Shown here: positions 1 to 8,408 of the stretch, piece by piece
Position numbering within the stretch: position 1 is the first letter of the stretch
Layout: the number at the start of each line of letters is the position of its first letter
DNA from: Flavobacterium sp. MFBS3-15
GTDB lineage: Bacteria > Bacteroidota > Bacteroidia > Flavobacteriales > Flavobacteriaceae
Direction: 5' to 3'
DNA length: 64,000 nt
NCBI RefSeq assembly: GCF_026107645.2
Contig: NZ_JAPCHV010000004.1
Coordinates: 109,139-173,138, forward strand
Position numbers and translations under genes: made by a program
The notes under the pieces: model-generated
What the model saw: only the letters and a program-made list of their open reading frames with translations
What the model was told of the DNA's origin: nothing
Database searches by the model: none

Positions 1-641
1 CACAGGATGAATATTTCCAGCAGAATAAAACCCATGGAATTTATGATCATTATAATATAAATAAAGACGACATACCCTATTTAATTCCACGTCCCCAGCT
101 CACGAGGGATGTCCTTGCCGATCTCGCTAATGTTCCGTCCGGAGGCCAGCCAAAGTTTGTATTTGTGGAGCGTGTGCTGCCGCATCATGTACATTTATAT
201 GGTGATGAGGGGAAAAAAGCAAAAAGAGATGCTTATGTTGAAAAATTGCAGGAAGCTAACCTATGGCTAAAAAAAGCTATAGCTCAAATTGAAGATAAAG
301 ATCCCAATGCCCTGATAATAATCCTTGCCGACCATGGAGGGTGGGTAGGTATTGATACCTACGATGAGCTATACAGTACAAAAGATGAGAGCCTTGTTCG
401 ATCTACCTTCACTAACCTTGCTGCAATACGCTGGGTGGGATTAGACAACGCCAAATATGACGAAAATTTAAAAAGCAACGTAAATGTCTTCAGGGTACTG
501 TTCTCTTGCCTTGCAGAAAATACTTCGTACATTAACCATCTTGAAAAAAATGAGAGTTACAATATAAGGTTGGGAAGCATTTTCAATGACGTATATAAGC
601 TGATTGATGAAAATGGTAAAGTAGTGCGGGATAAACATTAA
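1..641 (+). CDS. Sulfatase/phosphoethanolamine-transferase-fold protein, C-terminal part (5' truncated by window)
   Basis: The frame is open from base 3, so only about the last 212 residues are present. The fragment contains FVFVERVLPHHVH (family: FxHxLxPHxP) and later IIILADHGG, the metal-binding D-H pair of the alkaline phosphatase/sulfatase superfamily. In polysaccharide loci such proteins are often membrane enzymes that transfer or remove phospho- or sulfo-groups on surface glycans. The missing N-terminus would hold any membrane segments and the catalytic Thr/Ser, so the substrate cannot be inferred. It ends 3 bases before the FemAB-like gene and is probably cotranscribed with it and the flippase. 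Confidence 0.7.
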   Translation, partial: QDEYFQQNKTHGIYDHYNINKDDIPYLIPRPQLTRDVLADLANVPSGGQPKFVFVERVLPHHVHLYGDEGKKAKRDAYVEKLQEANLWLKKAIAQIEDKDPNALIIILADHGGWVGIDTYDELYSTKDESLVRSTFTNLAAIRWVGLDNAKYDENLKSNVNVFRVLFSCLAENTSYINHLEKNESYNIRLGSIFNDVYKLIDENGKVVRDKH

Positions 642-644
642 GCT

Positions 645-1619
645 ATGGCGTATACTGTGCGTAAATATAACGGTAAAGATGCTTTGGCATGGAATAGCTT
701 TATTACAGAAGCTAAAAATGCTACATTCCTGTTCCAACGGGATTTTTTGGAGTACCACGCTGACCGTTTTAGGGATTATTCACTCCTTATTTTTGAAACA
801 GGGAATCTTATAGCAGTACTTCCGGCTAATATTGAAGGTGATACTTTATTTTCCCATCAGGGGCTTACTTACGGAGGCCTTATTTATGGAGAAAAAGTGA
901 AGCTCGCTGCAGTGGTGCAGATTTTCAAAGCAGTGTTAACTTTTTTACATGCCAACGGGGTTAAAAAACTTTACTTAAAACTGGTACCGTCTATTTATCA
1001 CAAAAGCCCTGCTGAGGAGCTAAGTTATGCACTTTTTCTTGCTAAAGCCAATCTTGTAAGGAGAGACAGCCTGGCTGTAATCGTAACTGAAAATCCTTTA
1101 AAGTTATCTAAAGACAGGAAAGACGGAGTAAAACGAGGCATGAAGAATGGGCTGAGAATAGTAGAGGAGCCCGCGTTTGAACTGTTTTGGAGCAAAGTCC
1201 TCATTCCGAACCTTCGTAGTAAACATGATGCCGCTCCGGTTCACACTGCAGAGGAAATCATAAAGCTTCATCGAAATTTTCCAGATAATATAAGGCAGTT
1301 CAATGTGTATAAAGATAATGACATTGTTGCAGGGACGACTTTTTTTGTAACCGATACTGTTGCGCACTCCCAATACACATCGGCATTGGCAGGTAAAAAT
1401 GAAACAGGCAGTCTGGATTTTTTGTACAGCCACCTGATAAATAATGTATTTGCAGAAAAAAAATATTTTGACTTTGGCATTTCAAATGAAGACCAGGGAA
1501 CGAAGCTAAATGGCGGCTTGAGCTATTGGAAAGAGAGCTTTGGCGCGCGTACCATAGTTCAGGATTTTTATGAAGTAGAAACCCGAAATTTTAATCTTTT
1601 GAGAGATTTTTTGATTTAA
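645..1619 (+). CDS. FemAB/GNAT-like acyl- or aminoacyltransferase of a polysaccharide locus
   Basis: A soluble protein of 324 residues with no signal peptide or membrane segment. It has the double-GNAT look of the FemAB/BioF2-like family: an N-terminal half with FLFQRDFLEYHADRF and a C-terminal half ending FDFGISNEDQGTKLNGGLSYWKESFG, where a conserved FDFG...N.G...WK.SFG pattern closes the acyl-acceptor pocket. Relatives add amino acids to lipid II or acylate amino-sugars of surface glycans. Between a sulfatase-fold gene and a flippase, modification of a glycan sugar is the likelier role here. Donor and acceptor cannot be read from sequence. Confidence 0.65.
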   Translation: MAYTVRKYNGKDALAWNSFITEAKNATFLFQRDFLEYHADRFRDYSLLIFETGNLIAVLPANIEGDTLFSHQGLTYGGLIYGEKVKLAAVVQIFKAVLTFLHANGVKKLYLKLVPSIYHKSPAEELSYALFLAKANLVRRDSLAVIVTENPLKLSKDRKDGVKRGMKNGLRIVEEPAFELFWSKVLIPNLRSKHDAAPVHTAEEIIKLHRNFPDNIRQFNVYKDNDIVAGTTFFVTDTVAHSQYTSALAGKNETGSLDFLYSHLINNVFAEKKYFDFGISNEDQGTKLNGGLSYWKESFGARTIVQDFYEVETRNFNLLRDFLI

Positions 1620-1633
1620 ACCATTAATAGCGA

Positions 1634-2917
1634 TTGTTAAACCTTATAAAGAACATATTTAAAACTAACCTATTCAAAGTGACCTCGCTCAACTCAGTTA
1701 GCGTGCTTGTGCGCATTGCCGGCGGGTTGCTGGCATCCGTAATGACGGCAAGGTTCCTTGGGCCATCCGGGATGGCACTCACGGGCAACCTGCGCAATTT
1801 TCTTACTTCTGTAGATACTTTTTCCATATTAGGATTCCAGAATGGGATTATAAAATATACAGCTGAGAACGCCGCCGAGGAGCAAAGGCTATTTCGGACA
1901 TTGGGCACTGTATTTATCTCAATACTTATTACCATCCTTTTATTTAGCGTTGCACTTTTTTTTCCTGCATTGTTGTGGAGTAAATGGATTTTAAAGACCG
2001 AAGAATATGCCTGGGTATTTCGGGTACTTGCGCTTTCCCTGCCTTGGTATACCGGTAACCTTATTTTTATTGCGGTACTCAACGGACTTGGAAAATACAG
2101 GCAGGTCGTGAGCATCAACATATGGGGCAACATCGTTGGAGTACTGCTTTCGGCTCTGCTAATATGGAAGTTTGGCGTACCAGGTGCGTTCCTTGGCCTG
2201 ATACTCTATCCGTCGATCATGTTCTTTTTATCGTTTTACCTGTTATACCGCATTTTTCCCCGTCTTCCCTTTTTAAGATGGAAGCACTTTGACAGGAAAG
2301 TTTTGAAAGGTCTGTTTTCTTATAGTGGCATGGCTTTGATATCTGCCCTTCTCGGCCCTGTTATCTACTTGTCTATACGAAACAATCTCATTGAGGTTTT
2401 TGGTGACCATGAGGCGGGCTACTGGGAAGCAATGAATCGTATATCGTCATTTTACCTGCTGTTTGTATCTACACTCCTCACACTCTACTTTCTTCCGGGC
2501 CTCTCGCAGGCTAAAACCCCGACAGAAACACGCTCGGTTTTCCGGAGCTATTACAGAGGTATAGTACCTGTATTTGCATTTGGGCTTATTGTAATTTATT
2601 TTCTAAAGAACTTTATTATCCGCACAGTACTTTCAGATGAGTTCCTGCCCATGCAAAACCTTTTCATCTGGCAACTGTCGGGCGATTTTCTTAAAGTGTG
2701 CTCTTTGATTCTTGGATACGAACTGTTGGCAAAAAAACATATAAAAATATTTATTATTACTGAAATAATGTCTTTTGCGATATTGTATGTTTCTGCATCT
2801 TATTTTGCTTCGCTATATGCCAGTGAGGGCGCTGTTATGGCACATTTGTTGACCTATTCAGTGTATTTGGCAGTATTGGCAGGTTATTTCAGGAAGCAGT
2901 TGTTTTTAATATCTTAA
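1634..2917 (+). CDS. Wzx-type O-antigen/polysaccharide flippase
   Basis: A polytopic inner-membrane protein of 427 residues with about 12 hydrophobic segments spread over its length, matching the MATE/MOP polysaccharide-transport superfamily in size and topology. The early sequence VSVLVRIAGGLLASVMTARFLGPSGMAL, a membrane helix then RFLGPSG, is typical of Wzx/RfbX flippases, which move undecaprenyl-linked repeat units to the periplasmic face. The start is TTG (1634); no better ATG or clear Shine-Dalgarno site is visible, as is common in Bacteroidota. Its stop overlaps the end of the convergent glycosyltransferase by 4 bases. Confidence 0.85.
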   Translation: MLNLIKNIFKTNLFKVTSLNSVSVLVRIAGGLLASVMTARFLGPSGMALTGNLRNFLTSVDTFSILGFQNGIIKYTAENAAEEQRLFRTLGTVFISILITILLFSVALFFPALLWSKWILKTEEYAWVFRVLALSLPWYTGNLIFIAVLNGLGKYRQVVSINIWGNIVGVLLSALLIWKFGVPGAFLGLILYPSIMFFLSFYLLYRIFPRLPFLRWKHFDRKVLKGLFSYSGMALISALLGPVIYLSIRNNLIEVFGDHEAGYWEAMNRISSFYLLFVSTLLTLYFLPGLSQAKTPTETRSVFRSYYRGIVPVFAFGLIVIYFLKNFIIRTVLSDEFLPMQNLFIWQLSGDFLKVCSLILGYELLAKKHIKIFIITEIMSFAILYVSASYFASLYASEGAVMAHLLTYSVYLAVLAGYFRKQLFLIS

Positions 2918-4059
2918 AGCCCCCACTTTTCCAAATACTTTTTAGCAATCATTACGTGGTCATGCTCCTTTTCTACAAAAGCCCGTGCTCTTTTTCCCAT
3001 GGCAACAATTTCCGAGGGGTTTTCTATCAGGAAAGATAATTCATCCGCAATAGCCTGTACATCGGGAATGGCATTTACAACAACCCTTTCGCTTTGGGTT
3101 AGCCCGTAATGTTCCATAAATTCGTCCTCGGCACCGCTGAAAACCACTTTCCCCTTGGCCATGGCTTCCAGGGCATTGTACCCCTGATCGTAACCATAGA
3201 TCTGGTCCAGCAGGATATGGCAACTGTTGTAGAGTGTAATGTAGGTTTCGTAGGGAACCGACCATGTAGTAATTACTTCTATGCGGTCGCCATATTTATT
3301 CTTAACATTGTCTAGGGCCTTTTCAAAGAAATCATTCCCTTTTTTGTAATAATTAACTTTATTAATGCCGTGAAATATCATGATTTTTGAGGTTATAGGA
3401 GATGGCACCTCCACTACAGCATTTTTTTTCAAATTGATAGGGAATGGAACGAGACCTGTCGATTTCGGGTGCCCCTGCAAAGGGAGTGCGTAATCCATGT
3501 CGCCGGGTATCACAGCATGAACATTTTCAAAGACGAATTCATGAAGCTTTTTGAAGGGCTTAGTTACATATTTTAGGGTGTATTTGCAATGTGTAGCGTT
3601 TGGGTTTACCTTGCAGGGTGTAAGAACAGAATATTTTGGTTTACCACTGAGCATGTATTTAACACAGATGTAATCATCACCTGAAGACGAAACAAACACT
3701 TTTTTATTTTTTTTAAAGATATATCCCAACATTTTCATTTCAAGGTAAGGAGTACTTTGGATGGGATACTCATTTACCATTTGTACGATATCATAGCCTG
3801 TGAATTTTTTACGCATCAGGTAAAAGCGGACTGCCGTTTCCCATTGGGCCACATCTGTTTTGAATATCCTGAATATGCCTTGTCTTATTTTGTTGAGGAT
3901 ATAAATGTCTTTAAACCAATAAGCATAAAGATAGATGTCGGCGGGATAATTTTTAAAATCGTTATCACTAACGAGTGTCACTTTGTGTCCCATTTCGGTC
4001 AGTCCTTCTTTCAGTGAGTTATGAAACCTGCTATATTCACCCAAAAGCAATATCTTCAT
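2914..4059 (-). CDS. Glycosyltransferase, GT-B fold (GT1/GT4-like)
   Basis: 381 residues opening MKILLLGEYSRFHNSL, the first beta-alpha unit of a GT-B glycosyltransferase. The C-terminal nucleotide-sugar half contains YNALEAMAKGKVVFSGAED, equivalent to the E(x7)E sugar-nucleotide motif of GT4 enzymes. It should transfer an activated sugar to a lipid-linked glycan on the cytoplasmic face. It lies on the strand opposite its neighbours, divergent from the next glycosyltransferase with 42 bases between the start codons. Donor and acceptor are unknown. Confidence 0.75.
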   Translation of the reverse strand: MKILLLGEYSRFHNSLKEGLTEMGHKVTLVSDNDFKNYPADIYLYAYWFKDIYILNKIRQGIFRIFKTDVAQWETAVRFYLMRKKFTGYDIVQMVNEYPIQSTPYLEMKMLGYIFKKNKKVFVSSSGDDYICVKYMLSGKPKYSVLTPCKVNPNATHCKYTLKYVTKPFKKLHEFVFENVHAVIPGDMDYALPLQGHPKSTGLVPFPINLKKNAVVEVPSPITSKIMIFHGINKVNYYKKGNDFFEKALDNVKNKYGDRIEVITTWSVPYETYITLYNSCHILLDQIYGYDQGYNALEAMAKGKVVFSGAEDEFMEHYGLTQSERVVVNAIPDVQAIADELSFLIENPSEIVAMGKRARAFVEKEHDHVMIAKKYLEKWGL

Positions 4060-4069
4060 TAGAATAATC

Positions 4070-4077
4070 TATATTTG
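4070..4077 (+). promoter_or_regulatory. Bacteroidota -7 element (TATATTTG)
   Basis: TATATTTG matches the Bacteroidota -7 consensus TAnnTTTG and sits 24 bases before the ATG of the rightward glycosyltransferase. No clear TTTG box is seen at the usual distance upstream, so this is a partial match. Confidence 0.4.
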
Positions 4078-4101
4078 CAACGAATGTAGCCAATATAGTT
4101 G

Positions 4102-5199
4102 ATGCAGCAAACTAACGAAATAAAAATATGCCTCATTGGTGATATGCTTTCAGATGGCGGAGCAGAGCGCGTTACTGCTGATCTGTCGAACTATTTTCAT
4201 TCACAAGGAATAGAAGTACATATAGTAATCATACAGAACAAAATTACCTATCCTTACTCAGGCGAACTACTAAACCTTGGGCTTGACCTTGAGTCTGGGC
4301 TGTTTAATAAGGTGAAAAGATTTATTAAACTACGAAAGTATTTTAGGAAGCACCGTTTTGACTTTGTAATTGATTTCCGTTACAAGAATAGCTATCTTCA
4401 GGAATGGATTATCAATGAGCTGCTCTATGAAAAGAAAAAAATTGTTTTTACAGTTCACAGTTCAGTGCTGAATTACTATATTCCTGAAAATAATTTTGTC
4501 GCACGGCTGCTATTCCGAAAGGCGTATGGCCTGGTTGCCGTATCTGACAAAATAAAGGATGATGTAATCAAAAGGCATCTAGGGCAGGATGTGAAGAGGA
4601 TATATAATCCTGTGGACATTATACATATAAACAAATGCCTTGAAACAGAATTTGATACCAGTTATAGATATGTCCTGGCTGTAGGTAGCATGGACGGTAA
4701 CATAAAGCAATTTGACCTTCTCATTGAATCCTATGCCGCTTCATCATTGCCGACTAAGGGAATCAAGCTAGTTATACTCGGGAAAGGGAAATTGATTGAG
4801 AGTTATGTCTCATTAGCCGAAAAGTTTGGATTGGGAGACATGGTAGTGTTTCCGGGTTTTAAAGATAACCCTTATGTATATATGAAAAATGCTTTATTCT
4901 TCGTTCTCAGCAGTCGCAGGGAGGGACTGGGCATGGTGCTTATTGAAGCATTGGCCTGTGGCACACCGGTAGTTTCTTTTAACTGTGATGCCGGTCCGTC
5001 CGAAATTATCCAACATGAGTATAACGGACTGTTGGTAAAAGACCAGGATTTTACAGCATTACGCCAAGCGATGGAGCGTATGGCTACTGATCAATATTTG
5101 TATGATAAGTGCAAAACAAGTGCACCTAAAAGCATCGGAAAGTTTTTTTTAGAAAGCGTTGGTGTTGAGTGGATTAATTACCTGAAAATTAAAATTTGA
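4102..5199 (+). CDS. Glycosyltransferase family 4
   Basis: 365 residues. The N-terminus KICLIGDMLSDGGAERV carries the GGAER signature of GT4 enzymes, in the loop that approaches the donor phosphate. The C-terminal half has VLAVGSMDGNIKQFDLLIES, a conserved Lys/Phe donor loop, and SSRREGLGMVLIEALACGTPVV, the E(x7)E motif that holds the nucleotide-sugar. I chose ATG at 4102; a TTG one codon upstream is a poorer start. The stop TGA overlaps the first base of the next gene's ATG, so the two are translationally coupled. It probably adds one sugar of the surface glycan. Confidence 0.85.
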   Translation: MQQTNEIKICLIGDMLSDGGAERVTADLSNYFHSQGIEVHIVIIQNKITYPYSGELLNLGLDLESGLFNKVKRFIKLRKYFRKHRFDFVIDFRYKNSYLQEWIINELLYEKKKIVFTVHSSVLNYYIPENNFVARLLFRKAYGLVAVSDKIKDDVIKRHLGQDVKRIYNPVDIIHINKCLETEFDTSYRYVLAVGSMDGNIKQFDLLIESYAASSLPTKGIKLVILGKGKLIESYVSLAEKFGLGDMVVFPGFKDNPYVYMKNALFFVLSSRREGLGMVLIEALACGTPVVSFNCDAGPSEIIQHEYNGLLVKDQDFTALRQAMERMATDQYLYDKCKTSAPKSIGKFFLESVGVEWINYLKIKI

Positions 5200-5600
5200 T
5201 GTACATAAATTTAATTGACATACCAAAAGTAGAAGACGCTACAGGAAACGTAGGTATCATTGAAAAAAGTGTTGTGCCCTTTGAGATTAAAAGGGTCTTT
5301 TACTTATTTGATATCGCTGAAGGCGTTACCCGAGGGCGTCATGCTCATAAAAAATTGCTACAGTTTATTATAGCGATTTCCGGGAGTTTTGATGTGGTGA
5401 TGAAAGATGGTACAAGCGAAGAGCGTGTTAACCTCAACAGCCCGGTGAAAGGGCTACTTATTCAGAATGGCATCTGGAGTGAACTGGAAAACTTCTCATC
5501 CGGGGCAGTCTGCATGGTAATCGCTTCCGAAGTTTATGATGAAAAGGATTATATTAGGGATTATAGCGCATTTCTTGAGTATGTAAAATCTCAGTCGTAG
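5199..5600 (+). CDS. FdtA/QdtA-like dTDP-sugar 3,4-ketoisomerase (WxcM cupin)
   Basis: 133 residues, a single cupin domain. RGRHAHKKLLQ carries the paired histidines of the FdtA/WxcM family, which isomerise dTDP-4-keto-6-deoxyglucose to the 3-keto sugar on the way to 3-acetamido-3,6-dideoxyhexoses. The preceding RVFYLFDI and following SGSFDVVMKDG complete the family pattern. The gene starts inside the stop of the GT4 gene and ends overlapping the convergent GT2 gene by 10 bases. The matching aminotransferase and acetyltransferase are not in this window, so the finished sugar is inferred only. Confidence 0.8.
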   Translation: MYINLIDIPKVEDATGNVGIIEKSVVPFEIKRVFYLFDIAEGVTRGRHAHKKLLQFIIAISGSFDVVMKDGTSEERVNLNSPVKGLLIQNGIWSELENFSSGAVCMVIASEVYDEKDYIRDYSAFLEYVKSQS

Positions 5601-6523
5601 CTGTTCACTACTATGCCTTTCTTTAGCAGCAATCCTTTTATTTTACTGACCATCCGCAGCAAAGCTCCGGGCATCAGTAATAACAACCGCTGCTTGTAGT
5701 TCAGGCTTTTTGGGTCGATGCCTTTTACCATTTTCCTGTAGCCGGCTTCGTTGCCTTCCTTACGGTACTCTTTGGCCATAAAGTAACGGTTGAAGTCGAG
5801 ATAGCGTTTAATGTCTTTCCGGTTTTTTGCTACAATCTCATACCTGTCAAAATTTGTAAGTGTCTTATTGCTTATTCCTGATCGGGTAATTTGGTTTTGC
5901 GAATCCATTGTATATGATACTTGTGGTTCATCGCAGTAGGCCAGTTTGAAAAATTGATGCGCCCGGATATTAAAATCAATATCTTCCCCAAAATTAATCC
6001 GTTCATCGTAGAGCCCTGCTTTTTCGAAAGCTATTTTGCGAACACACAAACATGAAGGGTAATAAATAGCTTCATTCAAATTTGATTTGTAAAAATCGAC
6101 CACCCCTCTATTATTAGTAAGCTGTAATTTGAATGAAGGTACAATCACATTTTCAGGATAAACCTGTTCATATTTTGTAGCAAATAATCCTGCTTCCGGA
6201 TAATCAACTATCAGTTGGCGAATGGTTTCCAAAAATTCCGGTTTCCATAAATCATCGGCATCAAGAAAGGCGATATATTCGGAAGATGCATTCTTAATGC
6301 CTGTATTTCGCGAAGCAGATAATCCCTTATTAACAGGATGACTGATGATCCTTATACGGCTGTCGTCAAACCGTTGTGCCACAGCAAGGCTGTTATCAGT
6401 CGATACATCATTGATGATGATCACTTCAAAATCGGTAAACGTTTGTGCCAGCACGCTGTTGATAGTGGCTGCTACAAAGTTTTCCTTATTGTAAAGCGGT
6501 ATAACGATTGAAAAATAGGGCAT
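5591..6523 (-). CDS. Glycosyltransferase family 2 (GT-A)
   Basis: 310 residues. It opens FSIVIPLYNKENFVAATINS, followed by VIIINDVSTDNS (nucleotide-binding Asp) and IAFLDADDLWKPEF, the DxD metal-binding motif of GT2 enzymes. No membrane segment is evident, so it is a soluble or peripheral enzyme acting on a lipid-linked acceptor. It follows the next GT2 gene on the same strand with a 4-base gap, so the two form a leftward pair. Confidence 0.85.
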   Translation of the reverse strand: MPYFSIVIPLYNKENFVAATINSVLAQTFTDFEVIIINDVSTDNSLAVAQRFDDSRIRIISHPVNKGLSASRNTGIKNASSEYIAFLDADDLWKPEFLETIRQLIVDYPEAGLFATKYEQVYPENVIVPSFKLQLTNNRGVVDFYKSNLNEAIYYPSCLCVRKIAFEKAGLYDERINFGEDIDFNIRAHQFFKLAYCDEPQVSYTMDSQNQITRSGISNKTLTNFDRYEIVAKNRKDIKRYLDFNRYFMAKEYRKEGNEAGYRKMVKGIDPKSLNYKQRLLLLMPGALLRMVSKIKGLLLKKGIVVNSYD

Positions 6524-6527
6524 ACAA

Positions 6528-7415
6528 TTACTTTAAAGAACAAAGATAGCCCAATCGGTACAAATCAAAAATAAAAAGTGACGGCTTGCTCCCCAACAGG
6601 TTTTTGCGAAAGGCGTTCTTAGTTGTGGAATGAAAAAGAGCCATAACAGGTAGCAATCCAAATTTCCTTAATCGAACATAGGCTTTGGCAAGCTTTATGT
6701 AATCAGGCGGCAGCAGTTTGTTGTCAAGCAGGTATTTAAGGCCCACTACAGCTTCTTCCGACTTCTTCACAAATAGTTCGCTTGTATCCAGACCCAGGTG
6801 ATAAACCTCATTGGCAATATGTTCCACTTTTATATTGGCTTTCATGAGGTCGTACGAAAATAAAGTGTCCTCATATCTAAGGTTGGGTATTTCCTCATTG
6901 AATTTTACGTTCCTAAAAACCGGCTTGCTAATAGCAAAGTTCAGCGTGAGCAGGCTAAGGTAAGGCTCCTGTTGGCGAACATGTATTGGCAAGGCTTCGC
7001 GCTCATTGCCATATATCCAGCGCAATAGTCTATTTGCTGATGGCTGTTCGGGTCGGTATTTTATACTGCCATAAACTATTTTTTCCTCATGGTTAAGGCA
7101 GGGCAGGTAACCGGCAATAAAATTTTCAGTAATGGGGAGTGTATCAGCGTCCAGGAATAATAGCCACTCATACCGGGCATTTTCAGCCAACAGGTTGCGG
7201 ATGGCGCTCCGGCCTATGTTCTTTTGGAGTAGCGTATAGCGGCAGTGCTCGAGGGTATTTATTTTTTCATTCTCTGCACGTTTGTTTCCATCCGGCGAGG
7301 CATCATCAAAAACAATAATTTCAAATTCAACCCCTTGTGCAATGGCTTGTTTTTGCAGTTCCGAAACCAGCGGAAACACATTGTAGCTGTATGTAGGGAT
7401 GAGTATGGAGAGCAA
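6528..7415 (-). CDS. Glycosyltransferase family 2 (GT-A)
   Basis: 295 residues. SILIPTYSYNVFPLV, EIIVFDDASPDGN and WLLFLDADTLP are the three N-terminal GT2 motifs, including the DxD. The start is TTG (7413-7415 on the complement); the methionine-equivalent falls directly before the family beta-strand LSILIPTY, so no upstream extension is needed. It is the first gene of a two-gene leftward unit with the adjacent GT2. It ends the polysaccharide cluster on this side; the neighbour beyond it is ftsE. Confidence 0.82.
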   Translation of the reverse strand: MLSILIPTYSYNVFPLVSELQKQAIAQGVEFEIIVFDDASPDGNKRAENEKINTLEHCRYTLLQKNIGRSAIRNLLAENARYEWLLFLDADTLPITENFIAGYLPCLNHEEKIVYGSIKYRPEQPSANRLLRWIYGNEREALPIHVRQQEPYLSLLTLNFAISKPVFRNVKFNEEIPNLRYEDTLFSYDLMKANIKVEHIANEVYHLGLDTSELFVKKSEEAVVGLKYLLDNKLLPPDYIKLAKAYVRLRKFGLLPVMALFHSTTKNAFRKNLLGSKPSLFIFDLYRLGYLCSLK

Positions 7416-7458
7416 TCAGCGTTTTTTTATCAGTGAACTCTAATCCGATATCTAATAA

Positions 7459-8142
7459 TTAAACCGTCCTCTGCACCACTTCAAATAATGTTCCCTCGTC
7501 GCACTTCAGTGTTTTTGCAGGGAATTTCATGATAAGTGCGTAGTCATGGGTAGCCATGATGATCGTCTTGCCATTTTGATTGATGTCGCGAAGCAGGTTC
7601 ATTACCTCCACGCTGGTTTGCGGGTCGAGGTTTCCGGTAGGCTCATCGGCGAGGATCACTTCAGGATCGTTCAGCAGGGCGCGGGCCACGGCAACACGCT
7701 GCTGCTCACCCCCCGATAGCTGGTGCGGCATTTTCAAAGAAGAATGTTTCATACCCACTTTGTCGAGTACCTCATCAATCTTTACCTTCATTTCTTCTTT
7801 TTGGCTCCAGCCCGTAGCCCGAAGCACAAAGTGGAGGTTCTCAAAAACACTGCGGTCAGGCAGCAGTTTAAAATCCTGGAAAACAATGCCTATTTTTCGG
7901 CGCAGGTACGGGATGTCCCTCTCACGCAGTTTCTTCAGGTCATAATCCACAAATGTGCCCTCGCCCTCCTTAAGCTTAAGGTCGGCATACAGCGTTTTCA
8001 TGAAGCTGCTCTTTCCCGATCCGGTTTTCCCGATGATGTAAAGGAATTCGCCATGCTTCACCTCAAGGTTGATATTGGTAAGGATGGCATTGCCTTCCTG
8101 GAAGATGTTTACGTTTTCAAGCGAAAGTACGGCCTGCGACAT
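7459..8142 (-). CDS. ftsE: Cell-division ABC transporter ATP-binding protein FtsE
   Basis: 227 residues with all ABC ATPase motifs: Walker A GKTGSGKS (38-45), Q-loop in [16 protein letters not shown], signature LSGGEQQR (142-149), Walker B VILADEP (162-168) and the H-loop in MATHDY. The phrase [15 protein letters not shown] is typical of FtsE, whose partner FtsX links ATP hydrolysis at the septum to cell-wall hydrolase activation. FtsX is not adjacent, so the pair is split here. Its promoter should lie in the 266-base AT-rich region shared with the divergent TPR gene. A related lipoprotein-export ATPase (LolD) is a less likely alternative. Confidence 0.85.
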   Translation of the reverse strand: MSQAVLSLENVNIFQEGNAILTNINLEVKHGEFLYIIGKTGSGKSSFMKTLYADLKLKEGEGTFVDYDLKKLRERDIPYLRRKIGIVFQDFKLLPDRSVFENLHFVLRATGWSQKEEMKVKIDEVLDKVGMKHSSLKMPHQLSGGEQQRVAVARALLNDPEVILADEPTGNLDPQTSVEVMNLLRDINQNGKTIIMATHDYALIMKFPAKTLKCDEGTLFEVVQRTV

Positions 8143-8227
8143 AGTAGTGCGTGAGTTTGTTTTGGTAAAAGTACTAAGATAACGGCGGTATACAAAATTT
8201 TATTTTTTCATGCTGCTGCTATTTGGT

Positions 8228-8236
8228 TTATCCACA
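8228..8236 (+). promoter_or_regulatory. Isolated perfect DnaA box (TTATCCACA)
   Basis: TTATCCACA is identical to the consensus DnaA box. It lies in the AT-rich spacer between ftsE and the TPR gene. No second perfect box is visible nearby, so it may be chance, a regulatory DnaA site or part of a dispersed origin. Confidence 0.3.
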
Positions 8237-8277
8237 GTTAATTGTTAATAAATACCCGTTAATAATAAATTAAAGCC

Positions 8278-8309
8278 TTTGAGGCAGCGTAGGTATATTC
8301 GTAAGTTTG
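8278..8309 (+). promoter_or_regulatory. Promoter of the TPR/barrel operon (TTTG-N20-TAAGTTTG)
   Basis: TTTG at 8278-8281 and TAAGTTTG at 8302-8309 are separated by 20 bases, an exact match to the Bacteroidota -33/-7 pair. Transcription would begin near 8316, giving a leader of about 90 bases before the ATG at 8409. Confidence 0.65.
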
Positions 8310-8408
8310 GCGTTGCGGATTCCTGCAACGGGGAACTACAATTGATACTAAACCCTTGTGAATATCCGTTAAATAAAACAAAGGAACAGATTACTAAAAA
8401 CACGAACT

